This document shows, in pieces, positions 1 through 10,705 of a stretch of 64,000 nt of DNA. Location: contig CM020620.1 in the NCBI GenBank assembly GCA_009829735.1, positions 2,917,447 to 2,981,446 on the forward strand, written 5' to 3'. The translations under genes were made by a program, and so were the position numbers. The notes under the pieces were generated by a model. That model saw nothing but the letters and a program-made list of their open reading frames with translations. It did no database searches and was not told the DNA's origin. The stretch is from Pyropia yezoensis (Eukaryota; Rhodophyta; Bangiophyceae; Bangiales; Bangiaceae). How positions within the stretch are numbered: position 1 is the stretch's first letter; each line of letters opens with the position of its first letter.

Positions 1-404
1 GTCCGGGAGGGTATCCTTCCGGATAAGGTTGGGTCCAGCCCCTGTGTCCAGTACAGGGTAGTACGATCGTGTCGACTGGGGGTCAACCCCCAGTGTGGCT
101 GATACCTTGAAGTTCTCCAAGGTAAACAACACATGTCCTACACCGATATCCGGTGTAGCTCGGGCATCCTGAACAGGGCCCTTGTCTGGTTCAACGTGAC
201 GGGGCTTCCCGTCCTCTCCTCCCAACCTTGGAGGTTGGTCATCAATCCCCTGACGCCGTGTCGTCGGGGCCGGAAGGTGTACCCGGGGGTTGATGCGGCG
301 TCGGCTCAACCGCGCTCTCCGTGGGGCTTTCCCCGCGGTACTCCGGGGTGGCTTGCTTGGGTGACCCCAGCGCCCCCCGGTCATCCTTCCTCTTACTCGT
401 TTCC
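1..404 (-). CDS. Ty3/gypsy pol, N-terminal part with aspartic protease (element A, cut by window edge)
   Basis: This is the start of the polyprotein of retroelement A, read in the -1 frame relative to gag. The frame is open without a stop from the gag slippery site to the window edge. Near positions 37-53 (minus strand) it encodes VLDTGAGPNLIR, the active-site signature of retroviral-type aspartic proteases (DTGA), which cut the polyprotein. The sequence between gag and the protease is Pro/Arg-rich and low in complexity. Reverse transcriptase, RNase H and integrase would lie to the left of the window. No separate start codon is needed if translation enters by frameshift. Seen directly: the open frame and the DTGA motif. 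Family knowledge: the protease role. Confidence 0.85.
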
Positions 405-2576
405 CGCCCTTGTTAGGGTGCTGTCCGCCGGGACATCCGGCTGAGGAGGTGCCCCCTCGACGGCCAGTACTCCACCTGGAGCTGGCTGCCTACCCGGTGC
501 GGGTCCGGGTGCTCGGGCGGGATACCCCCCGGTGGATGCCTTGCGTTGCGCCGCTGCCCGCCGAGACTCCTCGGGGATGAGTGGGCAGGAAGACACCCAG
601 TGCTGGGGATCCCCACACAACATACACCCGGACGTGCCGGTCCCCCCTTGAGGTCGCATCGGGGTAGCCCCGTAGCTACGGTTGCCTCCCTCGGGCGCCC
701 GAGTGCCTGCTCCCTGGTAGGCCTTGGGTCCTTGGGTCAACCGGAACATGGACTCCCCCAACCGGTTGGGTCGGCCCGCAACCTGCGGAGGTGCCTCCGT
801 GCGCACCGCCCATGTTGGCAAGGGTTGGTGAGGGTTACCCGTCACCGGGGAGTACCCCGTAGTCCGCACATACGGGACGCGCCGTCCCGTTCCTTCGTTG
901 ACCTGGAACTGGGTTCCAGCCGGGGCGATGTACGCTACCGTACCGTGTTCATCAATCACCGGCGTCGCCGGTAGCAACAGGTGGCCCTGTTGGTCGACCA
1001 GAGGGTCATCCTCACCAATAGGGGTATGTTCGGTCGCCACCAGTACTGGTGCGGCCTTGCGTTCCACCTTCTCTTGCCTCGGTACCGGGGTAAGACTGGG
1101 CTTGCCTCCCTCACCCTTGGGCTTCGGGGCCAAGGCACACTCCGGGTGTAGAACCCGGTATGCGTCCCCTAGGGACTTGCACATATGCATCAGTCGACTG
1201 AAGTTCGTCCGTGCCGTGTTGGCGCCCCGTGCGGATATCCGCACGTAGTTGGGTACTCCTGCGAACAGGATGGCCCGTAGCTCCCCTTCTCCGAGGAGCT
1301 TCCCCAGCTCGTAGTCGAGCTCTTGGATCCGGCGTCCAAACATCTCCTCATCCTCCCAGGACTGGGCGGTGGCAGTGCGAAGGGCCCGATAGTGGTCCTC
1401 GCACTTGTCCTCACTGAGGTAGCTGCTCAGCAGCTCCTTCAATATCCCACGGTAATCCATGGGGGTGGCCGCGACCCTCATTCCCGGCATCGGGGATGCC
1501 TGGCGAAGAATGCCTCGCACCCGTTCATCAACAAAGAACGGGAGGATCTCCAGGGCCAGCCTCTCGTTAACGAGCGCCTTGTCTGCGGCTGCCTTGAAGC
1601 TAGTCAAGAAGCCGATGACTGCCAACGGGCGTCCGTTCGGCCCCCCGAACATAGGGACTCCCTTCATAAGGGTCTGCATAGAGCGGATCGCCCGATGCGA
1701 CGTATTACGCATCGATTCCGATACGGTGGTAGAGCGGTCCTCCAAACGATAACGTTCCGGAGTAAGAACCGACCGGAAGACCTCGTTGACGATCTCCGTG
1801 TCAGCGTCCTGGATATCCAGTCGCTTAGCCAGTTGATGAGCGAACTCATCGGACTCCATCCGCTTCAGTAGGCTCGCAGTTACCTGCGCGGTCATAGCTT
1901 CCACCACTGAAGATGGTACTTCAGGCGTCGGCACCTCGGGAACCCGAGTTGCCTGGCCTCCTTCGTCGTGGGGGTACTGCGAGAGGGTACCCCCTCCCCC
2001 AATAACCGACTCTCCCCCGGCGTACGTATCCGCCGGGTCGTGTCCGCGGAGTCCGCTTCGGGTGCTCCGAGCGTATCGCTCCGTGTGACTCCGTTCCAAC
2101 TCTGCCGACGAGTCGGACCCATATCCCATTGTTTCCGGGGGTTGTCCAGGAGTAGCAACCCCGGGATTGACCCTGGTGGACTCCGAAAGTAGACCGGCCG
2201 GTTCGAACCGTACCGGTGTGGGAGGAACACGACGGGGTCCCGTCGTGTGCCGTGTTGACATCAACACTGCCATTGCGTCCTCCGTCCGATCTTGACGGGC
2301 GTCGAGCCCGGAAAACCGGGCCTCGATGCGGGCCAATGATGCCATCAGGGAATCCCCTGGTGAAGGAGGCGGCGGAGTGAGGTCGGTCGACGACAGTTGA
2401 GGCGGGCCCCCGCCTCCTGCCGTCCGAGCCGTGCCAAACGTCGATCCGGCACCGGAAAGCATTGGCGTCTCAATGTTATCGATCGGGTTCCCGATCCCGG
2501 TTCCCGTTGTCACCTCCGGAGTCGGCGTCGACGCCGATTCTTCATCTTGAACGTTCCCCGTCTCTTGGGTAGACAT
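393..2576 (-). CDS. Ty3/gypsy Gag (element A)
   Basis: This is a 727-residue Gag-type protein that would package the element RNA into cytoplasmic particles. The first ATG of the frame is at 2576 (MSTQETGNVQ); an upstream GTG also lies in the frame, so ATG was preferred. The N-terminal third is rich in Pro, Ser, Thr and Gly. The middle (about residues 270-480) is the helical capsid-like part. One CCHC zinc knuckle near the C-terminus reads CMLCGDPQHWVSSC. The frame ends with GGA AAC GAG TAA, just after a -1 slippery heptamer, and pol continues in the -1 frame. The ORF is intact. Confidence 0.9.
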   Translation of the reverse strand: MSTQETGNVQDEESASTPTPEVTTGTGIGNPIDNIETPMLSGAGSTFGTARTAGGGGPPQLSSTDLTPPPPSPGDSLMASLARIEARFSGLDARQDRTEDAMAVLMSTRHTTGPRRVPPTPVRFEPAGLLSESTRVNPGVATPGQPPETMGYGSDSSAELERSHTERYARSTRSGLRGHDPADTYAGGESVIGGGGTLSQYPHDEGGQATRVPEVPTPEVPSSVVEAMTAQVTASLLKRMESDEFAHQLAKRLDIQDADTEIVNEVFRSVLTPERYRLEDRSTTVSESMRNTSHRAIRSMQTLMKGVPMFGGPNGRPLAVIGFLTSFKAAADKALVNERLALEILPFFVDERVRGILRQASPMPGMRVAATPMDYRGILKELLSSYLSEDKCEDHYRALRTATAQSWEDEEMFGRRIQELDYELGKLLGEGELRAILFAGVPNYVRISARGANTARTNFSRLMHMCKSLGDAYRVLHPECALAPKPKGEGGKPSLTPVPRQEKVERKAAPVLVATEHTPIGEDDPLVDQQGHLLLPATPVIDEHGTVAYIAPAGTQFQVNEGTGRRVPYVRTTGYSPVTGNPHQPLPTWAVRTEAPPQVAGRPNRLGESMFRLTQGPKAYQGAGTRAPEGGNRSYGATPMRPQGGTGTSGCMLCGDPQHWVSSCPLIPEESRRAAAQRKASTGGYPARAPGPAPGRQPAPGGVLAVEGAPPQPDVPADSTLTRAGNE
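399..405 (-). promoter_or_regulatory. -1 ribosomal frameshift site GGGAAAC at gag/pol junction
   Basis: In the gag frame the heptamer is read G GGA AAC, a canonical X XXY YYZ slippery site. It lies two codons before the gag stop (393-395). Shifting back one base opens the pol frame, which stays open to the window edge through the protease motif. Elements B and C have equivalent sites in the same relative place. Confidence 0.75.
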
Positions 2577-2783
2577 AGTCACAATCAGTCCACCGACGCA
2601 ACGATCACCACGAATAAGAGAGCGAGGGGGTAGATTGGGGAGAGTAACAGTAGGTCACCGTCACAGGTAAAAGCTCAACACAATCGATCAGGTCGCAACA
2701 CCACGAGTACAATAAAAGGACCGGATCCCTATCCGTGTGCCAGGGCCGAAGACGGCGTCACCACAAGGGTGACGGAAACCCGT

Positions 2784-2800
2784 CCCCTGCTGCTCCACCA
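2784..2800 (-). other. Primer binding site, element A
   Basis: One base inside the LTR boundary, the minus strand reads TGGTGGAGCAGCAGGGG. It begins with TGG, the complement of a tRNA 3' CCA end, as expected for minus-strand cDNA priming. Element C has the same sequence with one difference, so both probably use the same tRNA family. Confidence 0.7.
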
Positions 2801-2801
2801 A

Positions 2802-3164
2802 TGTAGCACAATAGGAATCCGTCGCACGTCCACTCTCAGGGAACACTCACCAAGGGGGATCGGCACCAACGTCACCGGGAGGCCAAGGTTGCTGTCCTTG
2901 GAGCGCAAGCCACGGGACCAAGATGGGAGCCCAAATGGGAGGGGTTTGTTGTTCTACCTTGGCCGGCGGTGGATTCGCCACCGGCCCCCTCGTTATAAAC
3001 CCTCGGAGACACTACTAACTACCCTCCACCCCAAGATGCAAGTCCCTCTGGTCATACGTAACTTATAGATACCGTGACCAGTACGGACCCTCAAATTGAA
3101 AGTTAAGAATTAGAAGTAGCCCCCCTAATATTAGGGTCACAATACGGACAACCATATTGCTACA
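2802..3164 (-). repeat. LTR of element A
   Basis: This 363-bp segment is bounded by TGTAGC and GCTACA (a 6-bp terminal inverted repeat). A primer binding site lies directly inside (2784-2800) and a purine-rich minus-strand stretch (AAGAGGATGG) directly outside (about 3165-3175). Those flanks would make this one LTR serve both as the 3' LTR of the upstream copy (pol tail and antisense ORF) and as the 5' LTR of the downstream copy (gag-pol). No second LTR copy is in the window, so the ends rest on structure only. Confidence 0.65.
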
Positions 3165-3303
3165 ACCATCCTCTTCAACTTACCCTGGGCCGCCCCACGC
3201 TGGGGAGGCCACCCATCAACCCGCGATCCGAGCCCCCCCCTCAACTGGAGGTGGGTCTCGTGCAGCTGCAGCCGAGTTGTCTCTCCCTAGCTGGGGGAGA
3301 GCC

Positions 3304-4708
3304 ATGATGACCCAGGGGTTGGAGTCTGACACCCTGGATGAACGGATGGAGGATACATCCTGCGATGTGGCGCCCGCCGGGACTTCCGGCGGGGGCCCCG
3401 CGGTCGCTCCGGGGGATGGTATGCCCGCGTCACCCGGCGCTAGTACCACGGTTGCTCGACCACTTCGGCTCCGTCATGTTGACGGCTAGCCCGGACCACC
3501 TGGTGTTCGCCATGTTGGCAACCCAGTGGCTCCTTGGGGTCATGTCGACCTGGGTGTCTTGTGTCCGGCGGCGGGGGATGCTCTGGCATCTATCCCCCCG
3601 GCTGATCCAAGGTTTGGAGCAGCTCACCCCTAAGCCAGTTGCTGAGGGGTGCTCATCGGGACAACTCACTCTACTCGAGGAGATGCTGCGCCTCCATAAA
3701 CTCATCGAGTGGGAGAGCATCGAGCACAAGTTGCGCCGATCTTCCCGCGGGCCCAAGGACGATGGCACACGTCGCCAGTTCGTGTGGGTCGCTCGTGAAC
3801 TTCACGACGGCCGTGCGGTACTTCGAGAGGGGTTGGGCATCGGGGACTACCCGTACGCCCCGGGTGTGGATCGCCACACCGCGCCTCCCCCGGACAAGGC
3901 CATCGTAATGGCCGTGCCATCTGACGATGAGTACATGACTCAACCCACTGCGGGGGCCCCGAGTAAGGGTCGCAGTTACTCCCAGGCTCCGCCAACTCGG
4001 CGAGCCCCTCCGCTTCCTCCTTTCCCCTACCAGCCGCACGGGGACATCCCGATCAGCGTGGCCGTTGAGTCGTGCACCCCGGTGTCCCCCAACTTGGGGG
4101 CCACCCTCCTGACGGTATACCCCAAGTTGGTGTTGCCGCCCACGCCTCTAACCTCAGAGATGATGATCACCACGTTGGTGCGCACCATTTCCTGGTTGGC
4201 CGCGTCGACCGCAACCCTACAGAGTTCCGAGACTCCTCAACTTGAGGAGCGCGTTCGTACTGCAGTGGCGACCGCGAGTTGCGAGTCGGTGGCGGAGTTT
4301 ATGACGGCCGAATTGGCTCGCATTGGGGCTATTATGCCCCAGCCTGCCCCACTTGGGCGTGGCAAGCGTCGTGCGAGCCGGGCATGCTCGCCTCCTCGCC
4401 GTCGTCGCCGACGCTCGCGGCGCTCTCCCGCCGTGTCGGAAGACGAGTTGTCTTACTCCGTCTCGGAGTCCTCTACCCCGTCAGAGTCGGAGTCGGTCCG
4501 GCGTCTGCGTCGCGAACTTGCGCGCAAGACTAAGCAGAAGAGCAGCCGCGGTCGTCGCCACATGCGCGACCGTGAGGGGGACGACGGTTCCGACTTGGAG
4601 CCGTCGCCCCCCCTGACTGGTGGGGAGCATTATCGCCGGGGGTCTCGCCGCTCGCCTCCTCTTGAGGGCGAGGGCCGTGGGGTTGGAGAGTCTAGCATGC
4701 ATGCCTAG
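3304..4708 (+). CDS. Antisense accessory ORF of a Ty3/gypsy element
   Basis: This plus-strand ORF lies between an LTR (3164) and a minus-strand pol tail (ends 4820), converging on pol. It opens with ATGATG at 3304 (MMTQGLESDTLDERMED). That frame stops near 3487, while a second frame covering 3338-4708 (LLDHFGSVMLTASPDH...) carries on, so a small indel or short intron near 3455-3490 is likely. The C-terminal third is strongly basic and rich in Arg and Ser (near 4340-4700), as in RNA-binding or nuclear proteins. I recognise no catalytic domain. Element C has an ORF in the same place and orientation, which argues that this one is real. Function unknown. Confidence 0.55.
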
Positions 4709-4819
4709 TTGGCAGCCGCCTTTCTTGTGAGAGTGTGAGGGTTAGGGCTGTAGTTAAAAGCCACTCTGCGTACCACTTCGACTTGAAGCACTCTCTTGGC
4801 ACTAATGCTCGGCCTTCCC

Positions 4820-5276
4820 TCACGTTGAGGGAGGGCTGTTAGGGTCTATCTCATTCCGGGCACAGTAGGCCCGGACTTTCTCAGCGGGAAGGTCCTCCAC
4901 ATACTCCCACGTATCATCCTTGGCTTTGTAGCCAAACCAACGCACCCTCAACATGAGGCGGTCAGTGTCCTCATCCCAGCTGTGGTCGATGAACTTATCG
5001 AACACGTACTCCTGCGGGCCCTGTTTGGCCGCAGGCCGTGAGGGGAGGCGCCACGCTTCCAACGCACGCGCCCAAGCTGGGTCGCCTGCAGGCGGTGGTG
5101 CAACTTTGACCACGTCCTGTCCGTTCACTGTGCGGACCCCATCGTCACTTTCGATGGTGAAGCGCCGCCCATCAGTACGAAGGACCTGGTACGGCCCCTT
5201 CGTCTGGAATACCAACTTACTCCCAGGTGGTGTGTGTGAGTGGACCAATACCCAGTCACCCTGCTCGGGGACATGC
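4820..5276 (-). pseudogene. Ty3/gypsy pol C-terminus with chromodomain, truncated
   Basis: About 152 codons survive. The first part (GDWVLVHSHTPPGSK) is the linker after the integrase core. The last part is a chromodomain (YVFDKFIDHSW ... LRVRWFGYKAKDDTWEYV) with the expected aromatic residues, which in chromoviruses targets integration to modified histones. The sequence stops dead at 5276/5277, where the LTR of element B begins. Upstream of the junction the frame meets a TGA within about 75 bases. The rest of this pol is not found beyond element B, so the junction is not a simple nested insertion. Confidence 0.85.
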
Positions 5277-5965
5277 GAGGGTTCAAAGGGTGAAGGTCGT
5301 CTTTGGTCTGTGTCTGTGGTTGCCCTTCCTGTCTCCCCCGGTGGCGCCGACACTCACGCACTATATACTCGCGTCGGGGCACCCGAGGTGCCCCAAAGCA
5401 TGCGTTTCCCCGTCGCTCCACCGGTAGGCACAAAACGGCCCAAAAACAAAGCATGGCTCTCAGAACAAAGTATGGGCGGGCGTGCGCACTAAAGGAGTGC
5501 AGCCCCAGTTTGCCCCAAACGAAGGGGTCCGGCGTGCGGCGCCTAGGGCGCCGCCCCAGCCGGCTCCAGACGCCAGTCGGCCCGAAGGTCCGAGAGGCGT
5601 GTAAGCACGATTCGATCGAGTCGGCCGAATCGGCCAGCCGGCTAGCCAGTCACATCGCTGCAATGCTGCAGCGAGGACATTTTAACGGACTCGCCAGCTG
5701 TGGCAGATGTGGCTCGTCATGGGTGCTGACGGTGGCGCCTTTCGACAGGCCATGATGGGCTGTCGATGGCTGCTGTCGTGCGGCCGGCAGACACCGTGAG
5801 ACAGCGGCTGACTCATCTTGCGTCTGGAAGGTACACCGCGTCATGCCCCACAATACAAGGAGTTGATCCATGTTGCCAGGAGTTGATTCGGCAGGATCTG
5901 TAAGGAGAGGTCCCAGATATTATCCCTTAAGTATTAGGCATGGGATTAGGGGGGAAATCCTTACA
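5277..5965 (-). repeat. 3' LTR copy of element B (probably truncated at its 3' end)
   Basis: It starts with TGTAAGG directly after a polypurine tract. A TATA-like box (TATATAG, plus 5361-5367) suggests the LTR promoter. Similarity to the right copy stops at 5277/11883 without the usual CA end, so the end of this LTR is missing and is replaced by a pol fragment of another element. Confidence 0.8.
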
Positions 5966-5975
5966 CCTCCCCCTC

Positions 5976-8900
5976 TTAGGACGTGCGTCGAAGGAAGGCG
6001 TCGAGAACCTCAGGTGCGTTGTCGAGGTCTTGCGTAGTTAGCCAGGTGTTCTCACTGACATCGCAGCCTTTCCACTTGACCAGGTACTGCAGTCGTCCAC
6101 GGCGTTTTCGTGACCGAATAATGGAGTCCACTTCGTACTCAACCGATCCGTCCGGAAATGCTACCGGAGCTGGAGCGGGAGGAAGTCGATCATACGGATC
6201 AGCGTCGTACGGCTTGAGTAGACTCGCGTGAAAGGCGTTGTGCACCTTTCGATCAAGGACTGCTTGAGGCAGATCCAGACGGAACGTAACATCATTGATG
6301 TTTTCAGTGACTCGGTATGGTCCCGAAAACTTGGGCATCAACGTGCGAGCGCCCTGGAAGGCGTCCGGCATAAGGTTCTTGGTGCTCAGGAGCACGAGGT
6401 CGTCGACAGCGATCGTACATGGTCGGCGTCGACGGTTAGCGTACGCCGAGCGCGTCTCATTGGCCTTCTTGATAGCGGTAATGGCAGTCTCCTGAGCTTT
6501 TTGCAGACTGCTTAGCCAATCTGAGACTGCTGGTAGTTTCGATTCCTTGCTCTCGACGATGTCGACAGGTACTGTCCTTGGTTCAAAGCCGTAGTTCAGG
6601 AAGAATGGGGAGTACGTCGTGACCGCATTGGGTGACCGGTTGTAAGCTACTTCTGCAGCAACAAGGAAGAGGTCCCAATCACCCTGATGATGGTTCACGA
6701 AGTTTCGCAGGATTTCTTCAATCTTCTTGTTCATGATCTCGGTTTGTCCGTCCGTCTGGGGATGATAGGCTGAAGATGCCTTGATCTTGACCTTGAGAAT
6801 TCCGGTGAGCGACTGCCAGAAGTTGGAGAAGAAGATACGGTCTCGGTCGCAGACGACGTCCGATGGTAGACCGTGATGACGGTAGACGTGATCATGGTAG
6901 AGTTGCGCTACGACTGGTGCAGTACAGTCGGGCTTCATTGGTGCTAGTCGAATCATCGTCGACAGTCTGTCCACAATGACGTAAATGCCATTGTGGCCCC
7001 TTTGGGTCAGTGGAAGAGGGGTGATAAAGTCCATGGAGACACTTGCCCATCGTTGGTTCGGTGGATCTAGTGGTTTGAGGTGATCCAGAGGTGAATGGGT
7101 GCCAGCTTTGTTCCGCTGGCACAAATCACATGATTGTACGTATCTTCGGATGTCCTTCCGCATTGTCTTCCAGTAGTATTTGGAAGCAATAGCGTTGGTG
7201 GTTTTCTTAACTCCCATATGTCCTTGGCTTGGGATGTCGTGGTAGTCATGGAGTAGTCTTTGGCGTAGAGTACCAACGGGGATGCACGTACGGTCACCTC
7301 GTTTCAACAACCTCATGTGAAGCCGGTAGGGAGATACCGGGTCTTTGACTAGGTCGGCAAACTCGGATCCGCGTTGTACTCTTGGTCTAGGGTGGCAAGG
7401 TCTTGATCACTTTGGCTTATGGTCATGAGGTTGTTGATTTCAGTTTTCTTGGGTAGGCTTTCGATGGTCTTGGTTAGCACGCGACTAAGGAGATCTTGAT
7501 TGGGAGCGTGCTTATCAGGGGCGTCTTGTGGTTGCCTTGAAAGAGCATCAGCTACGGGGTTGGAAGTGCCCTTGATGGGGATGATCTTGAAATCGAATTG
7601 CTCCAACAGCTCTAGCCACTTGACTTGGCGGTCGTTGAGCTTCTCTTGGGTTTTCAAGTACCTTAGGGACTCCTGGTCGGTGTGCACCTCGAACGACCTT
7701 CCATGGAGGTAGCAGCGCCAGTGTCGAATGGCTTGTACAACTGCGAGCAGTTCGCGCTCACGGATACTGTAGCGCTGTTCGTGGATGTTCAGCGTCAATG
7801 AGAAGTAGGCCAATGGGCGTCGTCCTTTTCCGTCATCTTGTTCAAGGACAGCGCCAACAGCATACCCACTGGCATCTGTGGAGACGAAGATTGGGTACCC
7901 CTTGTCGAATGGCCTCAGTACTGGTGCACTTGTCGTCAGGGTTTGTAGTTGCTCAAAGCCTTCTGGGCGTCAGAGTTGCATTCGAAGTCGACGTTTCAAG
8001 TAAGCCTTGTGAGCGGTGCAGCCACGGATGCCATTCCCTTAATAAATCGACGATAGAAGTTGACCATGCCGAGGAAAGATTGCACATATTTTTTGCTCTG
8101 TGGCGTTGCCCATGATCGAATGGCTTGGACCTTGTAGTCCTCCATAGAGAAGCCTTCGTTGGAAATGACATGGCCGAGGTAGTCCACAGTTGTTCGCGCA
8201 AATTGGCATTTGCTGAGTTTGGCGTAGAGCTTATGCTCTCGCAGCTTGTCCAGGGCTTGCCTTAGGTGCTTTAGATGATCTTCGTAAGCTTCACTGTAGA
8301 CCAGGATGTCGTCGAGGTAGACGCAGATAAACTCGTAGAGATAGGGTCGGAAGACGTCATTCATTAGGTTCATGAAGACCGCGGGGGGCATTTGTTAGCC
8401 CAAAGGGTAGCACGGTAAATTCGTAGAACCCGTATTTTGTTCGGAACGCCGTCAGTGGGATAGTATCAGGGTCAAGCCGGATCTGGTGGTAACCTGATCG
8501 GAGGTCGATCTTCGTGAAGTACTTGGCCTTTCGCAGTTGGTCGAAGATGTCGTCAATTCTTGGTCAGGGATACACGTTCTTGATAGTGGCTTTGTTCAAT
8601 GCTCGATAATCGATGCACATTCGCCAGCCACCGTCCTTCTGTGCGGCAAAGAGTACCGAAGAGACCCTCGGCGAGGCACTTGGTTGGATGAACCCCTTTC
8701 GTATGAGGGTTGCAAGTTGTGTCTTGAGTTCATCGAGTTCCCATTCAGATAGGCGATAAATGCCACTGCGACGTGGTTGAGCGTCCTCCGTAAGCTTGAC
8801 GCTAAACTTGTGACTGCGTTCAGGAGGAAGTCCATCGGGAAGCTCTTCCGGGAAGACGTCGGCGTACTCGTTGAGAATCTCTTGGACGTCATTCTTGTCT

Positions 8901-9511
8901 TCAGCTTCTCCCATTTTGATCGCATTGATGTCAAAGGTGCTGGAAGGATCTTCGGATTGCAGGTAAATGGCGAAGACAGGAACTTTTTGAATAAGGTCCT
9001 TGGCGAGGCGTTGCCTACTAATCAGGCCATGGGGTTTCTTGAGGGAGGCAGTGATGGAGATGTTCTTTTGGTTAGACTTGAAGGAGATCTTGTTCTTCTT
9101 GTTGTTGATTTTGGCGTCCTTGTCGTCACGCCATTTCTTTCCGAGGATGATGTCGTACGCACTTAGGTCGCATACAGCAAACCGAAGACGTTCTTGGTAT
9201 GGGCCGATGTGAATCTCTAAGGGTTCAATGGTCTCTGTGAGGACGTGGGAGCGACCATCGGGCATGTTAGCCGCGAAGCCCGTTTCTTTCGTGGTCACAT
9301 TCAGGGTATTCACGAGGCGCCTTGATACGACGTTAATGGGAGATCCGTCGTCAAACAGCACCTTAACAAGATGTCCATTGACAGAGGCAGTAGAAAGCAG
9401 AAGCCCGAGACGCGGGCCTTCAAATGGTGACGACATGTTTTCAGGAACCGAAGAAGCGTCTGGCACCGGTTTTGATGACGGTTGCTGCTTCAGTTCCGCT
9501 GGCCTTTTGGG
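5976..9511 (-). pseudogene. Pol polyprotein of element B (PR-RT-RNase H-IN-chromodomain), broken
   Basis: Read from 9511 in the -1 frame of gag. The protease (9466-9100 region) has DDG where DSG or DTG is usual. Reverse transcriptase spans about 8800-8000 with VYLDDILVYS. RNase H follows (7813-7349). Integrase spans 7316-6300, with an HHCC finger (CDLCQ), the D-D-E residues (SMDFIT, CDRDR, GQTEIM) and a C-terminal chromodomain (YLVKWKGCDVSENTW) ending at 5976. Breaks: a TGA at 8564-8566 in YP-PRIDD, where the family usually has Leu; an extra C in the run at about 8388-8393, before the YLDD region; and further stops and a frame change near 7830-8000. Family knowledge gives the function; the lesions are seen directly. 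Confidence 0.9.
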
Positions 9512-10359
9512 CAGTCCTTGGCCATATGTCCTTTCTCACGGCAGCGGAGGCAGACGCCTGCACGCATGCAGCGCTGACGCTCTTCAGGCGTGAGTTTCTC
9601 GACTTTGATGCTGGAGATTTCCATGGGAATGACACCCGTCGTGGATGGCCTCGCAGATGTGCCGCCGAGGTGCGTCGAGGCACCAGCCTTGGCAGCCTCC
9701 ACGCGCAGAGCGTCAGTCATGACAGATTCAAGATCCGAGTAGGTCTTGAGACAAAGAGCCTGCCAGATGTCCCGCTTCAAGCCTCGGGTGTAGCGGTCAA
9801 TCTTCTCGGCTTCCGTGATGTCAGGGATGTCCAAAAGGACGCTCAGAAACGTCCTGTTGAACGTTCCGACGTCTTTGATTTGGCGCCACGAGTGCAGCTT
9901 GTCTCGTGCCGCTTGTGTCTTGTTCAGTGGACTGAAGCGGCGAAATAGAGCAGAACGGAAGGATTCCCAGTTCGGGACAGCTGTAGTCTGACTGTAGACC
10001 TTCCACCAGTCGAACGCTTCGCCGTCGAGGAAGGTGCATGCAATACTGCACGCATCGTCGGGGTCACTCAGTTGCACATAGAAATCCATATGCGAGCACC
10101 ACGCCTCAACCGTCCCTGGTTTACCGGAGAAAGCCACGGGTTTGTTCGGCCTCGCGGATTTCATGCCACTAGTAGTGGCCCTGGCCTTGGCTTCGGACAG
10201 TTGCTGCTTAGCGTCGGCCAGTTCCATCTTATGAGCCTCGAGTTGTTCGCTCATTTGCGCGACAAACGCTGTAAGCTGGGTCCAGGCTTCCATGGTCGGT
10301 GCGTTCGAGCCCGAGCCCGGATTGGCCGGGTTGACACCCCCTGGGATTGGTGCATCCAT
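9490..10359 (-). CDS. Gag of element B
   Basis: This is a 289-residue Gag-type capsid protein. ATG at 10359 (MDAPIPGGVNP) is used. Residues about 25-75 form a probable coiled coil (QLTAFVAQMSEQLEAHKMEL). The middle (about 90-200) has the retrotransposon Gag pattern (CTFLDGEAFDWW, FRSALFRRFSP). One CCHC knuckle near the end reads CLRCREKGHMAKDC. The frame is intact and ends 15-21 bases past a slippery heptamer leading to pol. It is shorter than the Gag proteins of elements A and C and not obviously close to them. Confidence 0.9.
   Translation of the reverse strand: MDAPIPGGVNPANPGSGSNAPTMEAWTQLTAFVAQMSEQLEAHKMELADAKQQLSEAKARATTSGMKSARPNKPVAFSGKPGTVEAWCSHMDFYVQLSDPDDACSIACTFLDGEAFDWWKVYSQTTAVPNWESFRSALFRRFSPLNKTQAARDKLHSWRQIKDVGTFNRTFLSVLLDIPDITEAEKIDRYTRGLKRDIWQALCLKTYSDLESVMTDALRVEAAKAGASTHLGGTSARPSTTGVIPMEISSIKVEKLTPEERQRCMRAGVCLRCREKGHMAKDCPKGQRN
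9505..9511 (-). promoter_or_regulatory. -1 ribosomal frameshift site CCCAAAA, element B
   Basis: It is read C CCA AAA in the gag frame, inside the codons just after the zinc knuckle, and a -1 shift enters the open pol frame. The form matches the canonical X XXY YYZ rule. Confidence 0.65.
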
Positions 10360-10705
10360 GGTGTCTTGGGTTCAAGTCCGAGGCAAACAAACTTACAACC
10401 CAGATTTCACAAGACTTGCTTGGGGAGGACCCCAAGGAAGATCTCGGAGATGTGGGATAGGAGTTTGTCTGCAGCAGTAGTGGTGTACACGATTTGGATA
10501 AATGCTGCGCTAGTTGCTGCAACGTTCCAAATGATGTACAGCACTACTTCGAGAAGCACAAGAAATTCGGTTGAAATCACACAAACGGATTATTCAGAAA
10601 CGTCCGTGCACAGGCCCGAGTCGGGTGGTGTCGGATTTCCAAGAGGGGGGATCAATGGGGGAAAATCGGGCTCCTAGGCCAGATCCAGGGGCGTGTCAAC
10701 AGGTG

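Noticed and set aside
5277-5353. Start of the chromodomain ORF inside the B LTR
   Set aside because: The apparent start is GTG, directly after a TGA, and the same LTR sequence recurs at 11.9 kb without pol. The coding part is only 4820-5276.
10366-10390. tRNA gene or tRNA-derived SINE (GGTTCAAGTCC B-box-like sequence)
   Set aside because: No cloverleaf could be formed with the flanking bases, and the T-stem has a mismatch.
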